From: Cephalotus follicularis
Taxonomy: Eukaryota > Streptophyta > Magnoliopsida > Oxalidales > Cephalotaceae
DNA: 64,000 nt
Assembly (NCBI GenBank): GCA_001972305.1
Contig: BDDD01001824.1
Span: 62,001-126,000 of the forward strand
Reading direction: 5' to 3'
The notes beneath the pieces are model-generated. The model saw only the letters and a list, made by a program, of their open reading frames with translations. It did no database searches and was not told the DNA's origin. This document shows positions 22,769 to 33,575 of the stretch, in pieces (position 1 is the stretch's first letter; each line of letters opens with the position of its first letter). Position numbers and translations under genes: made by a program.

Positions 22769-24385
22769 TTTTTTAATGATTATTATTGCAGTGTTCAGTA
22801 TTACCCAGGGAAAGCGAACGTGGTTGCTGATGCCTTGAGCCGCAAGGTTATGGTTGCTAGTGCGATGGTGTCGCAATGGAAGATGTTAGAAGACTTCCAA
22901 GAGTTGTCTCCGTTCAATCAATCACCTGGAGTCTTTATGGCTAGTGTGAGTGCATAGCCAGTTTTGCTTGATGAAATAAAGAACGGTCAAGCACATGATC
23001 CTGAATTGAGAAAGATTCGAGAGAATCTGGATTCAGAGTCTGATTTTCGGGTACATACCGATGGTGTCTTAAGATTTCGGGGACGTGTGTGTCTTCTGAA
23101 TGAACGAGTGTTGAAGAATGAGTTACTTTATGGGGCTCATAGATCTCATTACAGCATTCACCCTGGTAGCACAAAAATGTACCAAGACATGAAAAGGGAT
23201 TACTGGCGGCCTAGCATGAAACGGGAAATCTCCTAGTAGGTGGCAAGGTGTTTAACTTGCCAGACAGTTAAGGCTGAGCACCAGAGACCGGCAGGTTTGC
23301 TACAACCTTTACCAATTCCAGAGTGGAAGTGGGAACATGTTACGATGGATTTTGTTTCGGGTTTTCCTCTGACTCGAAACTATCACAAGGCCATATGGGT
23401 TATCGTGGATAGACTCACTAAATCAATGCACTTTCTGCCTACACACGTTACAGATTCTGCGCGCAAGCTATCTCGTTTTTATGTGAAGGAGATAGTGAGG
23501 CTACACGGTGTTCCAGTCAGCATCGTATGTGATAGAGATGCTATCTTCACTTCCAACTTTTGGAAGAGGCTTGAGACAACTTTCGGGAGGAAGCTGAACC
23601 TGAGTACTGCCTTTCACCCTCAGACCGATGGGCAGTCAGAGCGTACCACCCAGACCCTGGAGGATATGCTACGGGCCTGCGTTATTGATTTTGCTGGTAT
23701 ATGGGAGGATCACATTCCTTTGATAGAGTTTTCTTATAATAAACGGTATCATTCCAGTATCGGCATGGCACCGTTTGAAGCACTGTCTGGGAGGAAGTGT
23801 AGATCTCCTGTATGTTGGGATGAGGTCGGGGAGCGACTTTCACTCGGGACTGAGTTAGTGGAGGAAACTTAAGAAAAGATCAGGATGATAAAAAATAAGC
23901 TGCTTGCTGCACAGAGTCGGCAGAAGAGCTACATAAACAATGTGAAGAGAAGACCTCTAACCTTTAACGTGGGTGATCACGTGTTTTTGAAGGTATCACC
24001 ATGGAAGAGAGTGCAAAGGTTTGGGAAAAAGGGCAAATTAGCTCCACGCTACATTGGTCCTTTTGAGATTTTGGAGAGAGTTGGGGAGGTAGCCTACCAG
24101 CTCGCCTTACCTCCTACATTGTCAAACGTGCACGAAGTCTTTCATGTATCTATGCTGAGGAGATATATCCCAGACCCGTCACATGTCCTGGATTATGATA
24201 CTGTTTCGGTACGAGATGATCTATCTTGTGAGGAGTTGCTTGTGCGAATTCTAGATTGGATGACGTAGATTTTGAGGAACCGGGCCATCTCCACGGTCAA
24301 GGTTCAATGGCAGTTCCACCGACCAGATGAGGCCACTTGGGAACGCAAGGAAGATATCCGAGAGCGTTACCCGCACAAGTTCTAG
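22769..24385 (+). pseudogene. RNase H end, integrase and chromodomain-like tail (G4)
   Basis: YYPGKANVVADALSRK (about 22800) ends RNase H. The integrase zinc domain spans a TAG TAG pair at 23234-23239: HRSHYSIHP before it, VARCLTCQTVK after it with both cysteines intact. The DDE core is open from 23240 to 23872 (VTMDFVSGFP, IVCDRDAIFTS, TDGQSERTTQ). Further stops lie at 22955, 23870 and 24266. The tail (FGKKGKLAPRYIGPFEI, SMLRRYIPDPSHV) reaches the natural stop at 24383. The zinc domain and core look better preserved than in G1. Confidence 0.85.
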
Positions 24386-24417
24386 TTTTGTTTTAAATTT
24401 CGAGGATGAAATTCCTT

Positions 24418-24431
24418 GAAGGAGGGGTGGA
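24418..24431 (+). other. polypurine tract (G4)
   Basis: GAAGGAGGGGTGGA directly precedes the LTR start. Confidence 0.85.
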
Positions 24432-24626
24432 TGTAACGCCTGAGATTTTCCTATGTTGTAATTTCACAATGTAATGTGTTTTTATTGTGGAATTATTAAA
24501 GTGATGGATTTCCAAGGCTTTGATGATGTTTTCGAAACTCTAATAATGTTAATTTTAGAGTAAAAATGTTGAAGAAATGTTAAAAAGGCAAATTAATGAG
24601 AAACGACGCTGTTTTGGAGGAAACGC

Positions 24627-24770
24627 ATCGACGCCTTTATAAACACATCGACGTCCTTGAAGCAAAGGGGCACATGTAACTGCATGCATATGCACGTCGA
24701 TATAGGCGAGGACATCGACACCCTCGTGTAAAATGGGAAAGACGTCGACGTCTCTGAAGAAGATGTCGAT
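24627..24770 (+). promoter_or_regulatory. upstream palindrome array (G4 LTR)
   Basis: Cores start at 24627, 24647, 24696, 24714, 24744 and 24765 (spacings 20, 49, 18, 30 and 21). The dominant word is (A/G)TCGACG(T/C) preceded by CA or AC. Confidence 0.6.
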
Positions 24771-25527
24771 GTGTAACATCGAATGTCAGGCACGTTACTC
24801 TACTGACAAAATAACCTGTGAGTGAACGACTTTTGAGGCTTTAACCAGGCATCTTCACATGCATAAGCGACGTGTTGAGCATGCTGGTGTGTTACCAGGC
24901 ACACTCTAAAACGTGTCCTTAGCTTGGTGCATGCAAGAGTGGTGCCACCTCCATGACCTGCAGCCTGCAAAAATGAAGAGGGGACAAAAACATTAAGTGG
25001 AGATGAAGGACACGGGAGAGAATGCATGCAACGAAAATAGAGAAAGAGAGAGAGGGTTCCCAAAAGCATAAAAACTCCTCTCTTCATCCTTGGTTCCGTA
25101 AAAGAAAAACACCAGTGTAAGAAAACAGAAGTGAAGGAGAGAGGTTCCTCCATTGTTGAACTTGGTTGGAGCTTGGAACTTGGAGCTTGTGGCTTGCTGC
25201 AACGGGACGGACCTGGGAGCTGCTGTGACCAGTTTGGAATGCAAAGAGGTGGACTTTCCAGTTCCTAACTTGGAACAAAAGGTAGGGGAAGCCATAACTG
25301 TAATCTTGAGATTAATGTTCATGCATGGACTATGGTTTTGGTGTATAAATTGCATGATTACTGAATTGATTTTGCTCACTGGATTGATGCCATGTTATGC
25401 TAGATATGTGATATGTATCTGCATGTTGATTCCCTGCCTTGATTACATGTTATTTTGCATGTATATAGTTTGTAATGGCTACTGCCTGTTATGTCGTGAG
25501 GAAGAAGACGACTGCTACTCAAAAAAT

Positions 25528-25848
25528 GTCAACCCATTTTAAGAACATCGATGTCTTTGGGTTATTTCCTTGGTTACTGACGTGAAACAGATCGACGTCT
25601 TTTGAATAACATCGACGCCTTAGGCTATCTGCTTGGGTTTTGACGTATTACACGTCGACGGCTAAGGTTCATACCTTAACGCGTCGACGCCGTGAGCAAT
25701 ACACTGACGTTTAAAGGTTCCAGACTTTGAGCATCGACGGGTATAAAATGGACATCGACGTCTTTGAACAGTAGAAAGCGTGGACACTAAGGACTTGGAC
25801 ATCGATGTTGATGGACAAAGACATCGATGCCTTTTAATAGACATCAAC
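25528..25848 (+). promoter_or_regulatory. downstream palindrome array (G4 LTR)
   Basis: At least a dozen ATCGACGTC, ATCGATGTC, GTCGACG and related units occur between these positions. The word CATCGACGTC matches the upstream cluster of this LTR rather than the GCGTCGACGC of G1. Confidence 0.6.
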
Positions 25849-26733
25849 GTCTTTGGTACTGCTTAGAGGTTTCCTTATCTATGATGCGAAACGATCCCGA
25901 TTACTGTTTGGCTGCATTTTAGCATTTGTATGCATTGCATATACACTAATTACTGCCTGTTTGTTTACTGTTTGTAAATCGTTAATGATTTCCAAAGTTA
26001 TGATATTTAGAAATGCAAATGTGAACTCGGAATGCGTTATTTTGAGAATGAAAATATGTATTGGTTAATAACGCATTTTGGAACAAATTGGAAATCGATT
26101 TACACTAGTGATTTGTTCAAAAGTATTCCTACTACTGAAAATACATATTTCAAATGTTATTCAAAAAATTTGAAAATGAACTACCTGTTGTCGATCTAAA
26201 TGATCAATACTGTACTGTTTACTGCACTGTTTAATGTTTTGATTCACTGCTTGCTCTGTAAATTTATTGTGGTTGTGCTTGAGCCACTGATTGCATGGAA
26301 GAGACTGCCAGCACTGGCTAGTGGTAGGGTTGACCTAGGGGCCAGGGAGTTGGCTGGGTGACTGACTATACTGTACTGTTGCCTCACTTGGTTGCCTGGA
26401 GTAGGGACCAAAGTGGGAGTGTAGCGTGGGGCCAGGAGTTGGCTGCGTTACACATACTGCATGCCTGTTGTGGTCCTTTTTGGACATACTGTACTGCCTA
26501 TTGTCCTTTTCGGACATTACTGTGCCTTTTGATGTTGCCCTCGCCGGGTTACAACTGCACTGTTCTTGCATACATATATTTTCGTATATATGTACCCACT
26601 GTTATTTTTACTGTACCGCTAATATATATATATATTTTTCATGTATATATAAACTGGTATTTCCTACACTGCATCATTTATGCATACATCACATGACATG
26701 CATTTAATATTGATCCCGAGCTGCTTTTATGAC

Positions 26734-26758
26734 TTAGCCGAGTGAGGACAAAGGCTAA
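26734..26758 (+). other. conserved LTR stem-loop (G4)
   Basis: TTAGCC and GGCTAA pair around GAGTGAGGACAAA, identical to 6678-6702. Confidence 0.6.
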
Positions 26759-27227
26759 CCCCCTACTTCACAGATTGATGCAGTGGATCGGTTGGACTGG
26801 CATGGAAGAAGAACAAGTTGTTATATTGTAGTTGTTCTTGGTTTTAATTCTCCTGATTTGTAGTCATCCTTGTTTTGTTTAAGGACTACTAATGTACCGT
26901 ACTTATGGTTTTGTTTAATGATGGGATTTAATATTGTATTGTGATCACGCACCGTTTTGAGGGCTATTAACAATGACGGATTTGTTTGAGTAGCGTGCAG
27001 TACGGGATGAACGTTACGAGTTTTCAGCTTATGAGTTTATTGCTTTTGCAATCAATGTCTCGTTTAAAAGTTTAAATTTTATGGTATTTACATGAGCTGA
27101 ATTTATATGTTAATTGCCTTTACCGCTTGAATGTTGTCTTCTCGAAAAATGGGGCGTGACATTTTATGTTATTTTGTGGAAATTACCTAATTTACTGCAT
27201 GCCGTATGTGTTTTATCACATCAACGA

Positions 27228-28440
27228 TGAAAAACCTATATGGCAACCTTCTAAAGTTATATAGTTTATGGAATAATAAATGAAACTAATGGAAATCAAA
27301 CAAACAAACAAGAATCAAATAAGCAATCAAGAACAACTAAAACAATTTCAGAAGTAATAAAGAGAGAGAGTTAGATAGATTGCAAACATGGTTTTAGAGT
27401 GGTTCGGCTTAACTCTTGCCTACATCCACTTTTCCCAAGCTAGCTCCTTGAGTTTCCACTAGAAACCACTAGTAACCTTTGATTTTGGGTTACGGGTGCA
27501 AATCAAAGAAAACACCTTACACAGGTTGGGTTCACTCCCCATCGGGTTCACTCCCTGCGATAATTCTACTAAGGGTTCACTCCCCTTGATTATCTCACTA
27601 AGGGTTTACTCCCCTTATACAATAAAAGATTGTTAGGATGTGTTGTGTTGTTTACAATGACCTCTCAAAGGTTGGATATTTCTTAGTAAAGCTTACATGT
27701 GATAGCTTTCTAAAATAGACTTTAAAGTACTTGAGACAAGCTTCGGTATTGATTTGAAAGGTGTAGGATTGCTCTTGAATTGCTTGGAAGAATTGAGTGT
27801 TGTCTTGTTATGTCTTGTTTGTAATGATTCCTCACTTTTGCTTAAATAGACATGCTCCAACGGATCTATTTTTAAACATCAGACCCAATCCAGTCGACTG
27901 GATTTTCTTGGCCGTCAGCTGGAGCTATTGGTGCATATTTCTAATTACAGCCATTGGAGAAGGCAGTTAGCAGGTTCAACTTGATAGTCGGCTGTTTTTC
28001 CAAAATAGTCAGTTGTTGCTCTATTCCAGTCGGCTGGTGGAGGTAGATATGTCTTCCAAAAAGCTACTAATAATCTTGACATTTGCTGACAGTCGACTGG
28101 TGGATCTGGACAGTCGGCTGTTTTGACTTGACAGTTGGCTGGACCCCTGTTACAGTTGGCTGGATGGAGTGTAATTCCAGTTGTTGGGATCGTTTATAAT
28201 TCCAGTCGGCTGTTTATACTTAGCAGTCGGCTACTCAACCTAAATAGCCAGCTGTTCATATTGGGCAGTCGGCTGTTTTTGCCTGTATATGCTGTTTTAA
28301 GCTTTGCAACACTTTTGACATAAAATCAAGTGAGTAGATGAGTTTGTAAGATATCAAAATATCCATATAAGTGTTTCATGTTTGTTAATCATCGAAATAT
28401 CAATCCTTAACATATTTAAAGGGGTGGCAAAAGCCAACCA
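27228..28440 (-). repeat. 3' LTR of C2 (1213 bp)
   Basis: The minus strand runs TGGTTGGCTTTTGCC (28440) to TTTTTCA (27228). It matches 33577-34768 along its whole length. It carries a palindrome array (27893-28273) upstream of a TATA-like box at about 27842-27848, then repeated GGTTCACTCCCC words at 27527-27620. Confidence 0.9.
27893..28273 (-). promoter_or_regulatory. 21-bp phased palindrome array (C2 3' LTR)
   Basis: Cores GTCGAC, GTCAGC, GTCGGC and variants start at 27893 and 27914, and then at 28092, 28113, 28134, 28155, 28180, 28205, 28226, 28247 and 28268. The last nine have spacings 21, 21, 21, 25, 25, 21, 21 and 21. In element orientation the unit reads CAGCCGACTG, containing GCCGAC, the core of the DRE/CRT element bound by DREB/CBF factors. 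Confidence 0.75.
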
Positions 28441-28456
28441 TCTCCCCCTTTTTTAT
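28441..28456 (-). other. polypurine tract at the 3' LTR (C2)
   Basis: The minus strand reads AAAAAAGGGGGAGA immediately before the LTR start TGGTTGG. Confidence 0.85.
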
Positions 28457-28637
28457 GATTGACAAAACATAATTAATTTTGCATACTTTTAACAAATTTA
28501 TCACCAAAGTCCAATAAAATTAACCAAACTTCAGTAAAGTCAAGTTTAGGATATTGTCAAAGTGTTTAATCAACAAAATTCATATAACACACAAAGAATA
28601 TGTGTTTGAGGACAATGCATACTCAAAAGACTCTCCC

Positions 28638-29535
28638 GGGTTCACTCCCCGCGATAATTCTACTAAGGGTTCACTCCTCTTGATTATCTCACTAAGGGTT
28701 CACTCCCCTTATACAATAAAAGATTGTAAGGATGTTTTGTGTTGTTTACAATGACCTCTCAAAGGTTGTATATTGCTTAGTAACGCTTACAAGTGATAGC
28801 TCTCTAAAATAGACTTTAAAGTACTTGAGACAAGCTTCGATATTGATTTGAAAGGTGTAGGATTGCTCTTTAGTTGCTTGGAAGAATTGAGTGTTGTCTT
28901 GTTATGTCATGTTTGTAATGATACCTCACTTTTGCTTATATAGACATCCTCCAATGGATCTATTTTTACACATTTGACCTAATCCAGTCGACTAGATATT
29001 TTTGGCAGTCAGCTGGAGCTGTTGGTGCCGATTTCTAATTATAGCTGTTGGAGAAGGCCGTCAACTGGTTCAACTTGACAGTCGGTTGTTTTTTCAAAAC
29101 AGTCATCTATTGCTCTGTTCCAGTCGGCTGGTGGAGGTAGAGATGTCTTCCAAAAAGCTACTGGTCTAATCTTGACATTTGCTGACAGTCGACTGGTGGA
29201 TCTGGACAGTCGGCTGTTTTTACTTGGCAGTCGGCTTGACCCCTGTTACAGTCTGCTGGATGGAGTGTAATTCCAGTTGCTGGGATTATTTATAATTCCA
29301 GTCGGCTATTTATACTTAGCAGTCGGCTACTCAACCTAAACAGTCGGCTGTTCATATTGGACAGTCTGCTATTTTTGCCTATATAAGCAGTTTTAAGATT
29401 TGCAACACTTTTAACATAAAATCAAGTGAGTAGATGAGTTTGTAAGATATCAAAATATGCATATAAGTGTTTCATGTTTGTTAATCATCGAAATATCAAT
29501 CCTTAACATATTTAAACGGGTGGCAAAAGCCAACA
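28638..29535 (-). repeat. extra partial LTR copy inside C2
   Basis: It repeats 27543-28440 (the LTR without its distal 315 bp) and joins 28637 abruptly within CTCTCCCGGG. The flanking internal sequence is also duplicated: 28441-28637 matches 29536-29735. By eye it resembles the 5' LTR in single-base differences (for example ACTCCTCTTG) more than the adjacent 3' LTR. Confidence 0.85.
28986..29369 (-). promoter_or_regulatory. 21-bp phased palindrome array (extra LTR copy of C2)
   Basis: The first core is at 28986. The nine cores at 29188, 29209, 29230, 29251, 29276, 29301, 29322, 29343 and 29364 have the same spacing pattern as in the 3' LTR. Confidence 0.75.
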
Positions 29536-29550
29536 ATCTCCCCCTTTTTT
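29536..29550 (-). other. polypurine tract copy (C2)
   Basis: The minus strand reads AAAAAAGGGGGAGAT next to the extra LTR copy, duplicated from or to 28441. Confidence 0.75.
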
Positions 29551-29727
29551 ATGATTGACAAAACATAATTAATTTTGCATATTTTTGACAAATTTATCAC
29601 GAAAGTCCAGTAAAATTAACCAAACTTCAGTAAAGTAAAGTTTAGGATATTGTCAAAGTGTTTAATCAACAAAATTCATATAACACACAAAGAATATGTG
29701 TTTGAGGACAATGCATACTCAAAAGAC

Positions 29728-29916
29728 TCTCCCCCTTTTTATATGCATAGTCAAAATACCTTAGCAATTCTAGCAAATTTTACAACACAAAGCACAACAA
29801 ACACAATTTATATTATCTCCCCCTTTTTGTCAAACAAAAAAAATGTAACTAAGCTCCCCCTTAACCAAAGCATATTTTTAAGCAATATTAAAGAGTTTGA
29901 GCAACAAACCTCCCCC
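29728..29916 (-). other. additional polypurine tracts (C2)
   Basis: CTCCCCC on the plus strand, purine-rich GGGGGAG on the element strand, occurs at 29729, 29817, 29854 and 29910, mostly with A-rich flanks. Multiple polypurine tracts upstream of the 3' LTR are a described Sirevirus trait. Confidence 0.7.
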
Positions 29917-30170
29917 TTAACAAATGCATACACAATTTCAACATTCGGCCTTATTACATGATGAAAGTGTAAGCATCGACAACAATACACAATGGCAATT
30001 TTAGGAGAACAAATTATAAAATACTTTCATTTCATAAACACATTAATAAGTTCATTACATAATCAAAGAGCAAGTTCATTACATACTTAAACACAAATTT
30101 CATTGTACTCAAAATACACATTTAATTTCATCACAAACTACAAGAAAACATGATATGCATGAAATATCGC

Positions 30171-31333
30171 TCAAGAGGATCTGGAAGGAGGATGTTGAAG
30201 GTAGGTATTTTGAAGCATTTGGATCACTTGGGCCATTCGTTCATCTTGCGTATTGAGGCGAATCATGATAGTGGCTTGATTATCATAAATTTGATCCACT
30301 CTTCCTCTAATATAATCAATGTTGGCTTGAGCTAAATCTATTCTTGCTTGAAGTGACTCCAAAGTAGCTCTATTGCCTCCTCTACTACTTCCTCTCGCAA
30401 TGTTTGGCCTCATTTCAAATTGTTGTCAATCATCATCATCTTCTTCTTCTTCTTTTTCTCCGTCACCATCTCCACCAACTCTAATACCCGGTTCCCTCAC
30501 AGGTGCACTCCCCACCGCTTCTTGCTTAACCCATAAACCATCTTCAAACTTGATATTGCAACTCTTAAGTCTGGCTTTATTTATTAGTTGCTTGGTTTTA
30601 GGTTTGACATTGTGTTCATCCTCTATACCAAGGTTTAGGGAAGCTAGAATCCTACTAATGAGCATAGGACAGTGAAGGTGATTTGGTCTCGATAGAATGT
30701 GGTTAACTATGAGATATGGAAGGTTAAATTGAGTGTCATTTTTTATACAAGCCACTAGTTTTAGGTCTCGCTCAAATGGTAATGTGTGCGAGCCCTCTCT
30801 AGGCAATAAAGTGTTAGTGACAATCAATAAGAGTATGTGAGTGGCAATAGGCAAGTGACTGCTAGTAACAGTCATAAGTGGATTGAAATCGGACCGTTCG
30901 AGACAAATTTTCAAAGCATCCGATTTTTCAATATCATTAAAGTGGGTGATGCCAGAGCATGGAATTCCTAACATTTCGGCAATAAAATCAACAAAAATTT
31001 CAACAGAAATTCCAAGAACAAATGATTTTGCTACACAACTAGTGGTTTTCTCTAGATTAGCGTAGAAGAGTTTTACTAACCTAGGGTAGATTAGGTGGGA
31101 TGAACATAAGTAGTCAAACTAGCCCAAATGTTCAAGCCAAGACCTAATAGAAGCCGTATTGCTATCAAAATTTCTCTATCTAACCACTTTTCGTTATGGA
31201 GCTTTACTGAATTGAGGACGAAATTACACATTATTTAATTCTCTTTGGAGAGAAAAAGTTCATCATCAAAATCATTCACCGGGTTTGAGCTTATCTTCCT
31301 GATTCCAATGCTTTTCCTGTTCTTGGACGCCAT
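30171..31333 (-). pseudogene. accessory ORF with 'putative plant transposon protein' domain (C2)
   Basis: The start at 31333 is chosen because it opens MASKNRKSIGIRK after an untranslated CT-rich leader. A stop after about 32 codons and at least one frameshift interrupt it. From about 31115 the frame carries LVKLFYANLEK, LGIPCSGITHF, LPREGSHTLPFERDLKL and FNLPYLIVNHIL, the pattern of the domain Pfam calls putative plant transposon protein (PF20167, from memory). An acidic tail (EKEEEEDDDD) ends at a TGA (30428-30426). The same frame continues as a 75-80 residue coiled coil (LESLQARIDLAQANIDYIR) to 30171. Its function is unknown. About 387 codons in all would be expected. Confidence 0.75.
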
Positions 31334-31856
31334 GGAGAGCAGTGGGAACAATTTTGGGGAGAAGCTTTAGGGTTTTGACAGTGTTTTAGAGGAGAGAGTT
31401 TGAGAGAAAGAGGGAAAAATCATGTTTATAACACACTGATTTGAGTGTCAACAATCAACTGGTGTTTTGAGCCAGTCGGCTGGATATTTGATAGTCCACT
31501 GGATCATGACACCAGTCGGCTGGACTCTGCAGAACTCGAATAGGCATATTTTGAGTTTCCCTTTGATCCGAAAATCCATAATCAACTATTATTAACTAAT
31601 AGTGCTTAGATATTTGAGAATGTTGATTCAATTGAGCTAAAACTCAATTTTGGATGGAAGACATGAGTTCAAAAAATATTTTATAAACATCAAAACACAT
31701 AATTGCATGCAAAGTTTGTAAAAATACACAATCATACAAATATCATGATACTTACAATACTAAAACACTTACTACTCATGTGCTCATTGTGATCATATTT
31801 AGCTTGATATTTTCATAGTACCATTTCCTTCGAGCACACCTACAAAGCAAGGAAAT
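31334..31856 (-). other. junction left by pol deletion, then spacer (C2)
   Basis: After the Gag stop the minus strand runs into a segment ending KWY at 31829-31818. This is the residue pair that precedes DSGCS in the C1 protease. The protease motif is absent and unrelated AT-rich sequence follows up to the internal promoter, so pol was probably lost from this point on. Confidence 0.6.
31424..31520 (-). promoter_or_regulatory. internal promoter-like array before the accessory ORF (C2)
   Basis: Four palindrome cores, ATCAAC (31454), GTCGGC (31475), GTCCAC (31494) and GTCGGC (31515), are spaced 21, 19 and 21 bp with CAG/CTGG arms as in the LTR. On the minus strand a TATA-like TTATAAAC (31431-31424) follows 23 bp after the array. 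Then come a CT-rich leader and the ATG at 31333. It mimics the LTR order of array, TATA box and leader. Confidence 0.55.
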
Positions 31857-33521
31857 TTAAGCTTTTGGTACCCAAATAAATTTGGGTCCTTGAGGGTTAG
31901 TCAAATTGGTTCCTTTGGGGACCCAAACTTTCTTAGTTTTACCAAAATTCTTCCTAGAAAAGCATGAGGTAGAAATATGTCCTAATCTACCACAATAGTT
32001 GCAAGTAATTTTGGGCTCTATTTTCTTAATGAAGAAATTATTAAAGTGTTTGACATTATTCATTTCTTCATAGCTGAGACCGGCTTTGTCAAATACACAC
32101 CTTTGAAGTCCTAGAAGATTATCCAACTTGTCGCTACTATTTGAAAATTTCAAAAATGTTTTCTTTAAAGCATCAATTTCTAGTTTCAAGTTGTCATTTT
32201 CATCCTTAAAATAATTTGACAATTTTGAAGAAACATTTAAAACTCCAATCTCATTCATATAGTAACTATTCTCATTTGTTAGAGATTCAATTTCATTTAT
32301 ATGGTTGCTATTTTCATCCTTTAGATTCTCAATTTCTTTAAACATTGAAGCAACATTTTTCTTAAGAGATTTATTCTTCAAACAAATATTTTTATATTCA
32401 TGAAATAAATTTTCATATGCATCTTGAAGTCAATAAAAAGAAAATTTTACCTCATCTTCTCCCTCCTTCTCAATTTCCATGAGAGCAAGGTTTACAACCT
32501 CTTCATCACTTTCTTATTCGAAGCTTGAGGGATCGCTATCATCCCATGTGGCTACCATTGCTTTCTTCTTCTTAGAATGTTCATTCTTCTTCTTGAATTG
32601 CACTATCTTTTTAAGATTTGGGCACTCGCTTTTGAAGTGGCCCGGCTTTTTGCATTCATAACAAGTTGGCTTTTCCCTTTTGCTTGATTCTTCTTCTTGA
32701 GGGAATTTCTTTTAGAAGGCCGTTTTACCTTTTTGACTTTTGAGGAACTTCTTGAATTGAGAAGTTATAAACGCCATATCTCATTCTTCATCACTTTCAC
32801 TTTCTTCCTTCAAGGCCCTTAAAGCAATCGTCTTCTTCTTGTTGGCCTCCATATGCTCATGGTTTTTCATTGTTGTCTCATGCGTCATCAAGGAACCAAG
32901 AAGTTGTTCAAGTGGAAGAGTTGAAAGATCCTTAGCTTCCTCAATTGCCATTACCTTTGGAGTCCAACTTTTCGGCAAGCACCTTAAGATTTTCCTTACA
33001 AGTTGTTGGTTAGGATAAGATTTACCAAAATTTTTAAGAGAGGTAATAATTCTAGTAAAACGAGTAAACATATTTCTAATACTTTCATTGTCATGCATCA
33101 AAAATAATTCATTTTCATGAACAAGCATACTAATTTTTGATTCCTTTAATTGGTTAGTACCTTCATATGTAACTTCTAACAAGTCCCACATTTCTTTAGC
33201 CGTGTCGCAAGAAGAAATGCGATTAAACTTATTTGGACCCACAACACAAAATAATACATGTTTAGCTTTTAAATTTAATTGAAGCATTCTAAAATCATTA
33301 TCATTAAATTCATTTTTGGGCTTCAAAGAAACTACTCCTTTTACCATTCTCGTGGGCATCCTAGGACCATTAACAATAATGTGCCAGAATTGATAGTCTA
33401 AGGATTGTAAAAATATTGTAATTCTTGTTTTCCAAAAACTATAGTTGTTTCCGTCAAAGAATTGGGGTCTAGAGATGGAGGAACCTTCTAATATTACATT
33501 TAGATTCATAGAAGTTTCCAT
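31857..33521 (-). pseudogene. Sirevirus-type gag (C2)
   Basis: The start at 33521 opens a 246-residue frame with PQFFDGNNYSFWKTRITIFL, EVTYEGTNQLKESKI and RKILRCLPKSW (UBN2-type Gag). After a stop, other frames carry the first knuckle CYECKKPGHFKSEC (about 32675-32634) and a coiled-coil region. The 174-residue frame 32381-31857 has repeated ENSNHINEIESL-like heptads, LLGLQRCVFDKAGLSYEEMN and the second knuckle CNYCGRLGHISTSC. The C-terminus GPKFIWVPKA is typical of Sirevirus Gag. It is the same family as C1 but clearly diverged. Two or more frameshifts break it. Confidence 0.85.
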
Positions 33522-33560
33522 GGATCTTTATATCTCTAACAATTACGACTTATGAGATAA

Positions 33561-33575
33561 CCGCTCTGATACCAA
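33561..33575 (-). other. primer binding site (C2)
   Basis: The minus strand reads TTGGTATCAGAGCGG, containing the initiator tRNA-Met match TGGTATCAGAGC, one base inside the 5' LTR. Confidence 0.9.

Larger units (their letters stand above)
22126..27161 (+). mobile_element. 5'-truncated Ty3 chromovirus (G4)
   Basis: It begins abruptly in the reverse transcriptase thumb ([19 protein letters not shown], as in G1 from 8828). It continues through RNase H, integrase and tail, a polypurine tract (24418-24431) and a complete 2730-bp LTR. No 5' LTR, gag or protease remains. It is closely related to G1 and G6, but its LTR arrays use a different word. Confidence 0.85.
24432..27161 (+). repeat. 3' LTR of G4 (2730 bp)
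   Basis: It runs TGTAACGCCTGAG to GGGGCGTGACA. It has an upstream array (24627-24770), a TATA-like GCATAAAAAC at 25067-25076 followed by CTCCTCTC, a leader, a downstream array (25528-25848), a TACTG-rich stretch and the TTAGCC hairpin at 26734-26758. An open frame at 25153-25542 lies in the leader and has no recognisable domain. Confidence 0.9.

Noticed and set aside
25153..25542. 129-codon plus-strand open frame in the G4 LTR
   Set aside because: It lies in the LTR leader, no frame of similar length is seen at the same place in the G1 or G6 LTRs, and it shows no known motif.
30171..30974. Envelope-like gene, as in some Sireviruses
   Set aside because: No signal peptide or membrane segment is visible; the domain pattern fits the putative plant transposon protein family instead.
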